Below are positions 36,467 to 44,170 of a stretch of DNA of 64,000 nucleotides, piece after piece; the first letter of the stretch is position 1; each line of letters opens with the position of its first letter. A program made the position numbers and the translations under genes. Below the pieces are notes generated by a model that was given only the letters and a program-made list of their open reading frames with translations, made no database searches and had not been told where the DNA came from. The DNA comes from CAZOEL01 sp964578835 (GTDB taxonomy: Bacteria; Desulfobacterota; Syntrophobacteria; Syntrophobacterales; Syntrophobacteraceae): NCBI GenBank assembly GCA_964578835.1, contig CAZOEL010000005.1:68059-132058 (forward strand), written 5' to 3'.

Positions 36467-37734
36467 GGAAAAAAAACCTCTCCTTTCCATCCCGAGTTGC
36501 CCAGGCGAGCTGCGATTGCGGCTCCATGAATAGCGGAAGTTATAACGACCTTACCGGATCCCGCCAGGAAGTCATCCGGTGAAATGACTTCAACTCCTCT
36601 TAGTCGTTTGCCCCAATAGAGAGGATTAGAATCAGTTGCAGCAGCCAGTCTAGCGCGTCTTAGGGCGGGTAGCCCCAGTAGGCGAAAGGCTGCATGTCCA
36701 GTTCCCCACAGACTATAAGGTTCTTCTGGCGATACGAAGCGAGAAAGACGGTCGTTTAGTTCTGTGACTCTTGACTGTGAGAGCCGGACATAGCTGGAGA
36801 GGGCCTCAGACTGTGCCCCCATTTCTTCTTCGGGATCTTTTCCTGACGATCCTTTCAAAAAGATGCCATAGACGGAGTCCTGCATTTTTGCACGACCCGG
36901 TGCTGAAGTATATGTTCGGATTCCCGCCTCCAGCGCGCGAAATCCATGGAGTTTCATAAACCTCTTTAAGGTAAATAGACTGAAATGGTTGATATGTTCC
37001 AGGGACAGGTCAAACAAGAGATCGGGACTAAATGGGTCGTAAGCGACGCAATCAGGAGTCTCGATGTAGACACGCCCTCCTGGAGCCAACACCCTGAAGC
37101 AGTCGATTGCGCTTAGGTCGACTACATGCTCAAGTACATGGATGCAGAAGATAAAGTCAAAATAATGATCGGGAAAGGGAATGGCGTCGACCGTTCCGGT
37201 GCGGACGTCTAAACCGGATTGTGCAGCGCGTCGAGCACTTACGGGAGCAGGATCGACGCCGTAGACTCGATTGAAGCCTGCTTTCTGGAAGTGAGTGAGG
37301 AGCCCTCCTTCCAGACAACCTACATCGAGAATACACGAATCAGGAGAACCGAGATGCGGAGCAGCCAAGGCGACGGTGTTTCTATACCGATCCAGCGTTG
37401 CTTCGTCGGGTGGACCATTGAGTCCGTCGCTGCCATCGGCGTATCTCGACCAACTGGAATAATATTGCGTAAAGGATTCGGCCGTGGTCACGGGGGAGGA
37501 ATATACCATTTTGCAGTATTGACAAGTCCTCAGTTCTTGAAGGAAATCTCCTTCTATCGTCTCCCGTTCTGAGGGCGCTAACAAGGGGTGATCGCTGAAC
37601 AGGACCCACGGGACCTGGACAAGAGCATATCCCGCTAAAGCCCCGCAGACGGGACAGGGCCGTATTTTAGAAGGTTTCCTGATAACGGGTTTCACGCCGG
37701 TTCCGTCCAAGTTCCGTTCTGACGCATTGCCCAA
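36463..37734 (-). CDS. Sugar C-methyltransferase-like protein (copy 2)
   Basis: 423 residues, same architecture as copy 1: Cys pairs CPVCG and CQYCK at the N-terminus, SAM motif CILDVGCLEGGLL, IHVLEHVVDLSAID, then LWGTGHAAFRLL and ATDSNPLYWGKRLRG in the C-terminal domain. The two copies are divergent outside these motifs. A pair could methylate two positions or form a heterodimer, or one may have changed reaction. The ATG at 37734 overlaps the radical SAM gene by 43 nt; a GTG at 37695 would give a 4-nt GTGA overlap and is a fair alternative start. Confidence 0.78.
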   Translation of the reverse strand: MGNASERNLDGTGVKPVIRKPSKIRPCPVCGALAGYALVQVPWVLFSDHPLLAPSERETIEGDFLQELRTCQYCKMVYSSPVTTAESFTQYYSSWSRYADGSDGLNGPPDEATLDRYRNTVALAAPHLGSPDSCILDVGCLEGGLLTHFQKAGFNRVYGVDPAPVSARRAAQSGLDVRTGTVDAIPFPDHYFDFIFCIHVLEHVVDLSAIDCFRVLAPGGRVYIETPDCVAYDPFSPDLLFDLSLEHINHFSLFTLKRFMKLHGFRALEAGIRTYTSAPGRAKMQDSVYGIFLKGSSGKDPEEEMGAQSEALSSYVRLSQSRVTELNDRLSRFVSPEEPYSLWGTGHAAFRLLGLPALRRARLAAATDSNPLYWGKRLRGVEVISPDDFLAGSGKVVITSAIHGAAIAARLGNSGWKGEVFFP

Positions 37735-38801
37735 GCCTTGGCGGGAGCCGAAGGGCCAAGCTCGTGGTACAATTCAAGAAGGCGCTCGCGATGATCATCC
37801 ATGTCGTTCTCAGACGGCATGTACATAATGCAAGAGCACTGCTTACAGACATCTTTGTTCCAACGCATTCCCTCAAGCATCGCCATCCGGAAAGCGTGGA
37901 CTCGCTTCCCATTCCAGATCTCCCACATCGTTTCCTCATGAACGTTGCCAACCACCGTCGACATGCTCCAATCAAGCTCACAAACAGAGACATCGCCGTT
38001 GAAGTTCAAGACCATTCGGTAAAAAGGATAGGGACACACCACTCTATTCTCCTTGAGCGGCACTTCGCCTTCTTGCCCCAACTCCGTCTTGACGCCCAAC
38101 CGAAAATCGAACTCCTGGCTGTAGGTCCATCCCATGGGATTAGCGAGCATATGGTCATCGGAAATGCCCTTGAAGTCGCGCCCGAATTTAAGGATTTCTT
38201 CTTCGCTAAGGCCAAAGTTGTTAAGCTTTGCCCAAATCTTCATGGAAGAACCTTTCCGGTTCCGGACATCAAACAGGAGTGCGGTGTTTGCTCTCACTTT
38301 TTCATAGTCGCTCCAAACTACGGTGAGATCCTTATAGCCTTGGTCTGTCACATGGTTTACCGAGACACGGATAAAATCGACGCCTGAATCCACTATATCT
38401 TCGGCGAGCTTCGGCGTGAGCAAAGTCATATTGGTAGTGAGCCAGATTACTTCGGCTATATCCTTCTGCTTGGCGTATTTGAGCATATCTGCTAGCCGTG
38501 GATTAAGCATCGGCTCCCCGTCCTTGTGCAGGAGCAAGACCTTGACTTTTTCGGGAAACATCGCAAGTTCATCAATGATCTTAGTAAAGAGGCCGAAGTC
38601 CATCATTCCTCTGGGACGGCTAAACTTCTCGAGAAGCTCTGGGTGTCCTGTGGGACAGAACCTGCACTTGAGATTGCAGTGATTGGTTGGATCGATATTG
38701 ACTAAGTACGGTGTGGAGACGGGCATCACCTCCGGCAGGCAGACCCGCTTTCGCTTGGCATTGTATTGGCGGTTAGCTCCCCAGTAGGGTACACTGCTCA
38801 T
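37692..38801 (-). CDS. Radical SAM/SPASM protein 1 of 3
   Basis: 369 residues from ATG 38801 (AAGGAGC upstream; the longer frame to 39005 overlaps the neighbour). Radical SAM motif NHCNLKCRFCPTGHPEL (Cx3Cx2C), barrel elements LLLHKDGEPMLNPRLADML and DFIRVSVNHV. C-terminal SPASM-type cysteines: CPYPFYRMVLNF, NGDVSVCELDW and CKQCSC, so one or two auxiliary Fe-S clusters. This superfamily includes peptide- and sugar-modifying enzymes. Function here is unknown. It is one of three consecutive paralogues between rfbH and the C-methyltransferases. Confidence 0.85.
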   Translation of the reverse strand: MSSVPYWGANRQYNAKRKRVCLPEVMPVSTPYLVNIDPTNHCNLKCRFCPTGHPELLEKFSRPRGMMDFGLFTKIIDELAMFPEKVKVLLLHKDGEPMLNPRLADMLKYAKQKDIAEVIWLTTNMTLLTPKLAEDIVDSGVDFIRVSVNHVTDQGYKDLTVVWSDYEKVRANTALLFDVRNRKGSSMKIWAKLNNFGLSEEEILKFGRDFKGISDDHMLANPMGWTYSQEFDFRLGVKTELGQEGEVPLKENRVVCPYPFYRMVLNFNGDVSVCELDWSMSTVVGNVHEETMWEIWNGKRVHAFRMAMLEGMRWNKDVCKQCSCIMYMPSENDMDDHRERLLELYHELGPSAPAKAWAMRQNGTWTEPA

Positions 38802-38845
38802 ATGGGCTCCTTGTTGTGGATGAAATAAAGTCTGCACAAAATGAT

Positions 38846-39865
38846 TCAAATTGAATAAATCTGGCGCAGTCTGCTTCTGTAGTTGTCGAGATCGTTCTCT
38901 GGAGCGTGTCCTTGCATATACTGGCAGGAGCGGCAGGCTTCGTACTCCTCTCTTCGGTCCTCTAGATGGGTCATCCTCAGCTTCTTCAATGCCTGTCCTC
39001 GCCAAATATCCAAAAGCGGGCGTTCTCTGACATTACCTACCGAGATGCTCCATGCCCAGTCGACGCAACATGTCGAGACGGAACCTTCGAAATTTATGGC
39101 CAATGCATAGAACGGAAACGGGCATACTATCCTGTCCTTTTTGAGAGACGCCTGGCCGTATCCTCGCTCAGGCGCCATGCCCAAAGTGAAATCGAAGCGG
39201 TCCGAAGCGCTCCAACCGGATAAGTCAATCACCTCTATCTCATCGCAGATTTCTGAGAAGTCTTCCCGTAATTTCGTAAGCTCATCAATTGAGAGGCCTG
39301 AGTTGGCAACTTTGACCTGGATGAAAGGAGCGCTCTTTGGCAGTTTCGATCTTTCTTCCCATAAGCTCTCAACATTGGCGCGAATAAGATCGTACTGAGA
39401 GAAGTTCTGTGTAACTGCGAGATAACCAGCGTCGTGAACATGTTCCACAGAAATCTGGATTCTGTCGAGTCCAGACCCCGCCAGGCGAATAGCTTTGTCA
39501 CGCGTGAGCAGGGATGCGTTGGTAGAGAGCTCCACGCGGTCCGCTACTCGGGCTTCCACAGCAAGGTCTACCATTTTGAGCATTTGTGGGTGTAGTAATG
39601 GCTCGCCGTCTTTCCAAAGGCACAGGCGTTTTAGACGGCCGGGCATAGCTTTCAAGTCCTCGATGATTTTATGGAAAAGCGCCAAGTCCATATGGCCTTT
39701 GGGGCGGTTGCGTACGAGTTCGGAATGGCCCGTTGGGCAAAAGACGCATTTGAAATTGCAAAGATTGCAGGGATCTATCCACAGGGTATAGGGCATAAGG
39801 AGTGGCAGTTGATCCGCCAGCACCTTCAAAACCCTTTTTGTGCTTGAGATGATGGGGTCAGCCAT
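38846..39865 (-). CDS. Radical SAM/SPASM protein 2 of 3
   Basis: 339 residues. Cx3Cx2C motif in DPCNLCNFKCVFCPTGHSEL, then LCLWKDGEPLLHPQ and DRIQISVEHVHDAGY. SPASM-type cysteines in CPFPFYALAINF, GSVSTCCVDWAW and EACRSCQY. Shares with its neighbours the CPTGH extension, the DGEPLL/HEGEPLL loop, the GNVRERP/GDTRRQS stretch and the C-terminal EN-DLD motif. It overlaps the upstream paralogue by 8 nt; 44 nt separate it from the downstream one. The three are clearly homologous yet diverged, so they probably perform different steps and are not recent copies. Confidence 0.85.
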   Translation of the reverse strand: MADPIISSTKRVLKVLADQLPLLMPYTLWIDPCNLCNFKCVFCPTGHSELVRNRPKGHMDLALFHKIIEDLKAMPGRLKRLCLWKDGEPLLHPQMLKMVDLAVEARVADRVELSTNASLLTRDKAIRLAGSGLDRIQISVEHVHDAGYLAVTQNFSQYDLIRANVESLWEERSKLPKSAPFIQVKVANSGLSIDELTKLREDFSEICDEIEVIDLSGWSASDRFDFTLGMAPERGYGQASLKKDRIVCPFPFYALAINFEGSVSTCCVDWAWSISVGNVRERPLLDIWRGQALKKLRMTHLEDRREEYEACRSCQYMQGHAPENDLDNYRSRLRQIYSI

Positions 39866-40928
39866 TTTCGGACCCTCTTCCTTCTATTTTTGGGAGTTCA
39901 TAGATGTCGAGCAGATGGTTGCGCACCTCGTCGAGATCATTCTCCCATGGAAAGGCCTTGACGGCGGGACAGTCCTGGCAATGCCCTATGGTGTTGCGCT
40001 GCCCGCGAAGGTGGATGAGGCGAAATGCGCGTAACTGTTCGCCATTCCAAATCTGAGGCAGGCTCTGCCTCCGGGTGTCGCCGATGATGTTCTCCCATCG
40101 CCATTCTTCGGAGCAGGTGACAACCTCCCCTCTCCATTTTACTACCATCACGTAGAACGGATGAGGGCACACGACACGATCGGGCTTGAATGGCGCGCCG
40201 CTCGACCCGTACTCAGGCGTGGTTCCCAAGGTAAAGTCCACTCCCTCTGAGGCGGGCATATCGCCCAATTTCTGGATGTTGAGAAGGTCGCCAATGGGTT
40301 GGAAGTCGCGAATGAATTTGTCCTTCTGCTCCTGAGTCAAACGGGTATCCATGATCTTCGGGTGAATCTGGAGCTTTAAGCCCCGACGTTCTCGTTCGTT
40401 GAATAGATATTCGACGTTTCGACGAACATCTTCATAGCTGGTGTGGGTTTTGGTTAGGCGTTCGTACCCTTCATCGTCGACGTGTTCTACTGATATGCGG
40501 ATCATGTCGAAATCAGCGTCTAATAGGGAATCCGCCACCTTGCGAGTCATCAATGCGGCATTGGTGGTGGTTTGAAGCATCTCAGCAACCTCAGCTTTGC
40601 GCGCATAGGCGAGCATTTGCGGAAGTCGAGGATTGAGGAGCGGTTCTCCTTCATGGTAGAGGTAGAGCCGCTTGAGCTTGTCTGGAAACCCTTTGATGCC
40701 ATTGATGATGCGGACAAAAAGTTCCCACTCCATCATGCCTTTAGGTCTCTTGATCTTTCTGAGTAGATGTGGATGACCTGTCGGACAGAACTGACAGGAG
40801 AAGTTGCACCTATTGGAAGGATCAATCCCAATCGTATAGGGTGTCCCTAACGGTAAGTGGGCCGCCAATTTTCTCAGGGTTTTCGACTGCACATATGTTT
40901 TCAGTTCCGTTGTTTGCACTGCTAGCAC
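39858..40928 (-). CDS. Radical SAM/SPASM protein 3 of 3
   Basis: 356 residues. Cx3Cx2C motif in DPSNRCNFSCQFCPTGHPHL, then LYLYHEGEPLLNPR and DMIRISVEHVDDEGY. SPASM-type cysteines in CPHPFYVMVVKW, GEVVTCSEEW and GHCQDCPA. First of the three paralogues in transcription order, overlapping rfbH by 7 nt and the next paralogue by 8 nt, so translation is coupled to the CDP-sugar genes. That coupling is the main reason to link these radical enzymes to the CDP-3,6-dideoxyhexose route. Precedent for radical SAM chemistry on nucleotide sugars exists (DesII). Confidence 0.85.
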   Translation of the reverse strand: MLAVQTTELKTYVQSKTLRKLAAHLPLGTPYTIGIDPSNRCNFSCQFCPTGHPHLLRKIKRPKGMMEWELFVRIINGIKGFPDKLKRLYLYHEGEPLLNPRLPQMLAYARKAEVAEMLQTTTNAALMTRKVADSLLDADFDMIRISVEHVDDEGYERLTKTHTSYEDVRRNVEYLFNERERRGLKLQIHPKIMDTRLTQEQKDKFIRDFQPIGDLLNIQKLGDMPASEGVDFTLGTTPEYGSSGAPFKPDRVVCPHPFYVMVVKWRGEVVTCSEEWRWENIIGDTRRQSLPQIWNGEQLRAFRLIHLRGQRNTIGHCQDCPAVKAFPWENDLDEVRNHLLDIYELPKIEGRGSENG

Positions 40929-42289
40929 CTTGCCTCCACGAACTCCCTAATTACCTGCGCCATGTAATTCAGCCGGACCTGGTCCATACCTGGGTACACC
41001 CCGATCCAGAAGGAGCGCTCCATCAGGGCGTCCGTATGGATCAATTCGCCAATTATTCGATAGTCCACTCCTTCGCGCAGATTGCGGAAGGCTGGCTGGC
41101 GCGCGATATTGCCGGCGAAGAGGTTCCTGGTCTGGATCCTATGGGACTCCAGATGGAGCGTCAGTTCGTTGCGCATGAACGCAGCTTCAGGCTTCACCGT
41201 AATCAAACACCCGAACCAGCTTGGGTCACTTTCCTCCTGCGCCTGCTGCAACTGCAAGACAGGGGCAAAAGGCTCCAGAGACTTGGTCAAGAACTCGTGG
41301 TTTTTTTGGCGCGCCCGAGTGAAGTCTTCTAACTTGTCCAACTGCGCAACGCCGATGGCCGCTTGTAGATCCGTGGCCTTGAGATTGTATCCCATATGGC
41401 TGTAGACATACTTATGATCGTATCCGGCCGGCAGAGTCCCGTGCTGACCTCCGAAGCGTCGTCCACAGGCGTTATCCCTGCCGCTGTCGCAATGACAGTC
41501 GCGTCCCCAGTCCCGCAAGGACGCAAGGATTTTCTTCAGGAGCGGGTCGTCGGTGTATGCTGCTCCACCCTCTCCCGTGGTCATGTGGTGGGGGGGGTAG
41601 AAGCTTGATGTCCCTATATGTCCGAAGGATCCGGTGGGCTTGCCGCGATAGAGGCTTCCCAGCGCATCGCAGTTGTCTTCGATGAGCCAGAGGTTGTGGG
41701 CGTGGCAAAAGGACATGACTGCGTCCAGGTCGAAGGGATTCCCCAGAGTGTGGGCCAGCATGACTGCCCGCGTGCGTTTGCTGAGGGCCGCCTCCAGTTG
41801 CCGGACGTCGATGTTTGCGGTTGCGGGATCGACATCCACGAACACGGGCGCGCAGCCGTTCTGGACGATGGGCGCTACGGTGGTGGGAAAAGCAGCCGCC
41901 ACAGTAATAACCTCGTCTCCGGGCCGCACCCGTCGATCTCCCAGTAAAGGAGAGCACAGAGCCGAGAAGGCCAGCAGGTTGGCGGACGATCCTGAGTTGA
42001 CCAAGAGAGCCCATCGAACACCCAGTATCTCCGCAAGATGGGTTTCGAATGCGTGCGAATATCGTCCCCAGGTCAACCAGAATTCGAGCGAAGCATCCAC
42101 TAGATTGCACATCTCTTGCTCGTCGAAAATTCTTCCAGCATAGTCGATTCGATCGCTTCCCGGCACAAAAGGCTTAGGATGCCCATATTCTTCGCGGTAG
42201 TACTGGCGCGTCAACTCGAGGATCTGTTCTCTCAATTCCTGATTGCGCTGTCCAGAGCTCAATTTTTTATCCAATGGCGCATTAGCCAT
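40922..42289 (-). CDS. rfbH: CDP-4-keto-6-deoxyglucose 3-dehydrase (E1)
   Basis: 455 residues. The Schiff-base Lys is replaced by His234 in SSFYPPHHMTTGEGG, as in E1 (AscC/RfbH/DdhC). The [2Fe-2S] ligand motif C-x57-C-x1-C-x7-C is intact: Cys207 (EDNCDALG), Cys265 and Cys267 (RDCHC), Cys275 (NACG), with exact spacing. E1 removes the C3 hydroxyl of CDP-4-keto-6-deoxyglucose by PMP-dependent one-electron chemistry together with a reductase (E3). No E3 gene occurs in the window. It overlaps rfbG by 8 nt and radical SAM 3 by 7 nt. Confidence 0.94.
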   Translation of the reverse strand: MANAPLDKKLSSGQRNQELREQILELTRQYYREEYGHPKPFVPGSDRIDYAGRIFDEQEMCNLVDASLEFWLTWGRYSHAFETHLAEILGVRWALLVNSGSSANLLAFSALCSPLLGDRRVRPGDEVITVAAAFPTTVAPIVQNGCAPVFVDVDPATANIDVRQLEAALSKRTRAVMLAHTLGNPFDLDAVMSFCHAHNLWLIEDNCDALGSLYRGKPTGSFGHIGTSSFYPPHHMTTGEGGAAYTDDPLLKKILASLRDWGRDCHCDSGRDNACGRRFGGQHGTLPAGYDHKYVYSHMGYNLKATDLQAAIGVAQLDKLEDFTRARQKNHEFLTKSLEPFAPVLQLQQAQEESDPSWFGCLITVKPEAAFMRNELTLHLESHRIQTRNLFAGNIARQPAFRNLREGVDYRIIGELIHTDALMERSFWIGVYPGMDQVRLNYMAQVIREFVEARC

Positions 42290-43376
42290 GAACTGTTACT
42301 CCGGCTTCCTCATTGCCTACAAGGCCATGATGCTCCCTTATTTGCTTCAGGGTGTATTCTTGCATATCTTTGCCCTGCAAGTACGCTAAATGCCAATCTA
42401 CAGTTCTGGCAAGCGCCTCGTCGAGGTTCCAGGTTGGCCTCCATCTCAAGAATGCTCTCGATTTTGAGCTGTCGAGCTTGAGATGGCGCGCTTCGTGAGC
42501 CTCTGCCCGCAGGCTGGTTTCCCATACAGCTCGACTTCCCCAACAAGCAGCCAGTTTGTTTAGCAACTGCTCGACTGTCTTCATATCGGTTTCGTCAGGT
42601 CCAAAATTCCAGGCTTCATCTCCGCTTCCTTCAACGAGACGTTGGGCCAGCAGCAGATAGCCGGCGAGAGGCTCCAACACATGTTGCCATGGGCGTATTG
42701 CAAATGGAGAGCGGACGTTCAGCACGGCGCCCTGCTCCCATGCTTTCAGCGCATCGGGAACAAGTCGGTGAGGAGCCCAGTCTCCGCCGCCGATGACGTT
42801 GCCTGAACGAACGCTTGCAACTTTGGCGCGCTCAGCAAAGAAAGACTTTCTCCATGCGGTTGTCACTAGCTCAGCGCACGCCTTGCTTGCCGAATATGGG
42901 TCACTCCCTCCCAACGCCTCATTCTCTCGATAGGACCAAAGCCATTCCTTGTTCTCATAACACTTGTCGCTCGTCACCACGACAACAGCATTCACGGAAT
43001 CGCAATGACGAACAGCTTCCAGGAGATTTGCCGTACCGAGGACGTTGACCGCAATTGTGTGTATGGGATTACTATAGGATGAGAGAACGAGTGGCTGGGC
43101 TGCAAAATGGAATACGATTTCAGGCGAAGCTTCTACCATGGACTCGGTGAGGGCGCTGTTGTCGAGTACGTCTCCATGGATAGAGGTCATTTTGTCTCCA
43201 ACCCGAGCAACAGTAAAAAGATTTGGCTCAGTTGGAGGGTCTAGCGAGTAGCCTGTCGCCACCGCCCCCATACTTTGAAGCCAAAGGGACATCCAGCCGC
43301 CTTTGAAGCCTGTATGGCCAGTAATGAAAACGGACTTGCCGCGCCAGAATTTTTTGTCTATTCCCATAATTTCCAT
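42282..43376 (-). CDS. rfbG: CDP-glucose 4,6-dehydratase
   Basis: 364 residues, SDR. NAD-binding GKSVFITGHTGFKGGWMSLW is diagnostic for RfbG/DdhB, as are FHFAAQPLVLSSYSNP and VVTSDKCYENKEW with DPYSASKAC (Tyr-x-x-x-Lys). It converts CDP-glucose to CDP-4-keto-6-deoxyglucose, the substrate for RfbH. ATG 43376 has AGGTGAGG upstream; a second in-frame ATG is at 43367. It overlaps the rfbF end by 19 nt. Gene order F-G-H is the standard one for CDP-3,6-dideoxyhexose loci. Confidence 0.95.
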   Translation of the reverse strand: MEIMGIDKKFWRGKSVFITGHTGFKGGWMSLWLQSMGAVATGYSLDPPTEPNLFTVARVGDKMTSIHGDVLDNSALTESMVEASPEIVFHFAAQPLVLSSYSNPIHTIAVNVLGTANLLEAVRHCDSVNAVVVVTSDKCYENKEWLWSYRENEALGGSDPYSASKACAELVTTAWRKSFFAERAKVASVRSGNVIGGGDWAPHRLVPDALKAWEQGAVLNVRSPFAIRPWQHVLEPLAGYLLLAQRLVEGSGDEAWNFGPDETDMKTVEQLLNKLAACWGSRAVWETSLRAEAHEARHLKLDSSKSRAFLRWRPTWNLDEALARTVDWHLAYLQGKDMQEYTLKQIREHHGLVGNEEAGVTVHG

Positions 43377-44137
43377 GGCGCCTCACCTGACTGCCAGATC
43401 TTTTCAAGTTCTGCCTTATCCCTCATGGCGTCCATGCACTTCCAGAAGCCATGATGCTTGTAGGCCACAAGCTGAGAGTCTTCACACAGCTTATCAAGAG
43501 GGCTTTCCTCCCACATTTGCGCATCGGCATCGGGGGGCAGGTAAGAGAAGACCTTCGAATTGAGGACGAAATACCCACCGTTGATCCAACCGCCGTCTCC
43601 CATTGGTTTTTCATTGAAGCTCGTGACTCGATGGTCGTTTTCAACACCAAGAAGACCAAACCTTCCGGCCGGCTGAACTGCAGTCACAGTGGCGATCTTT
43701 CCATGAGAACGGTGAAAATCTAACAACGCTCTGAGATTGACATCGGCAAGCCCATCTCCGTAGGTAAGGAAGAAGTCTTCCTTGCCGAGGTATCGTTCAA
43801 CGCGTTTAAGCCGCCCTGCGGTGCCGGTCATGAGTCCAGTTTCAACAAGCGTGATACGGAAGTTTTCCGTATTGGAGCTATGAACCTCATAGCTATTGGT
43901 TTGCAGATTGATCGTCACATCTGAATTATACAGGTAGTAATTCAAAAAGTACTCTTTGACCAGATAACTCTTGTAGCCCAGGCAGATAATGAAGTCGTTG
44001 AAGCCGTGACTTTCGAAGATCTTCATAATGTGCCATAGGATTGGCTTTTCTCCGATTTCGATCATCGGCTTTGGCTTGAGGTGTGATTCCTCTGAAATCC
44101 TCGTGCCAAGACCACCTGCAAATATGACGACTTTCAT
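43358..44137 (-). CDS. rfbF: Glucose-1-phosphate cytidylyltransferase
   Basis: 259 residues, the usual length. Nucleotidyltransferase signature VIFAGGLGTRISEESHLKPKPM with IEIGEKPILWHIMK, then FFLTYGDGLADVN and NEKPMGDGGWINGGYF. It makes CDP-glucose from CTP and glucose-1-phosphate, the committing step for all CDP-3,6-dideoxyhexoses (abequose, paratose, tyvelose, ascarylose, yersiniose). First of the F-G-H genes. The exostosin-like gene ends at 44171-45385, 33 nt upstream. Confidence 0.96.
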   Translation of the reverse strand: MKVVIFAGGLGTRISEESHLKPKPMIEIGEKPILWHIMKIFESHGFNDFIICLGYKSYLVKEYFLNYYLYNSDVTINLQTNSYEVHSSNTENFRITLVETGLMTGTAGRLKRVERYLGKEDFFLTYGDGLADVNLRALLDFHRSHGKIATVTAVQPAGRFGLLGVENDHRVTSFNEKPMGDGGWINGGYFVLNSKVFSYLPPDADAQMWEESPLDKLCEDSQLVAYKHHGFWKCMDAMRDKAELEKIWQSGEAPWKLWE

Positions 44138-44170
44138 GGGAACATTCCTCTAGATCGTCTCCTGTGGAGC

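Noticed and set aside
35243..37734. The two methyltransferase-like genes as one gene split by a frameshift
   Set aside because: Each has its own complete Cys-pair, SAM and C-terminal domains, and they are joined by a normal ATGA overlap.
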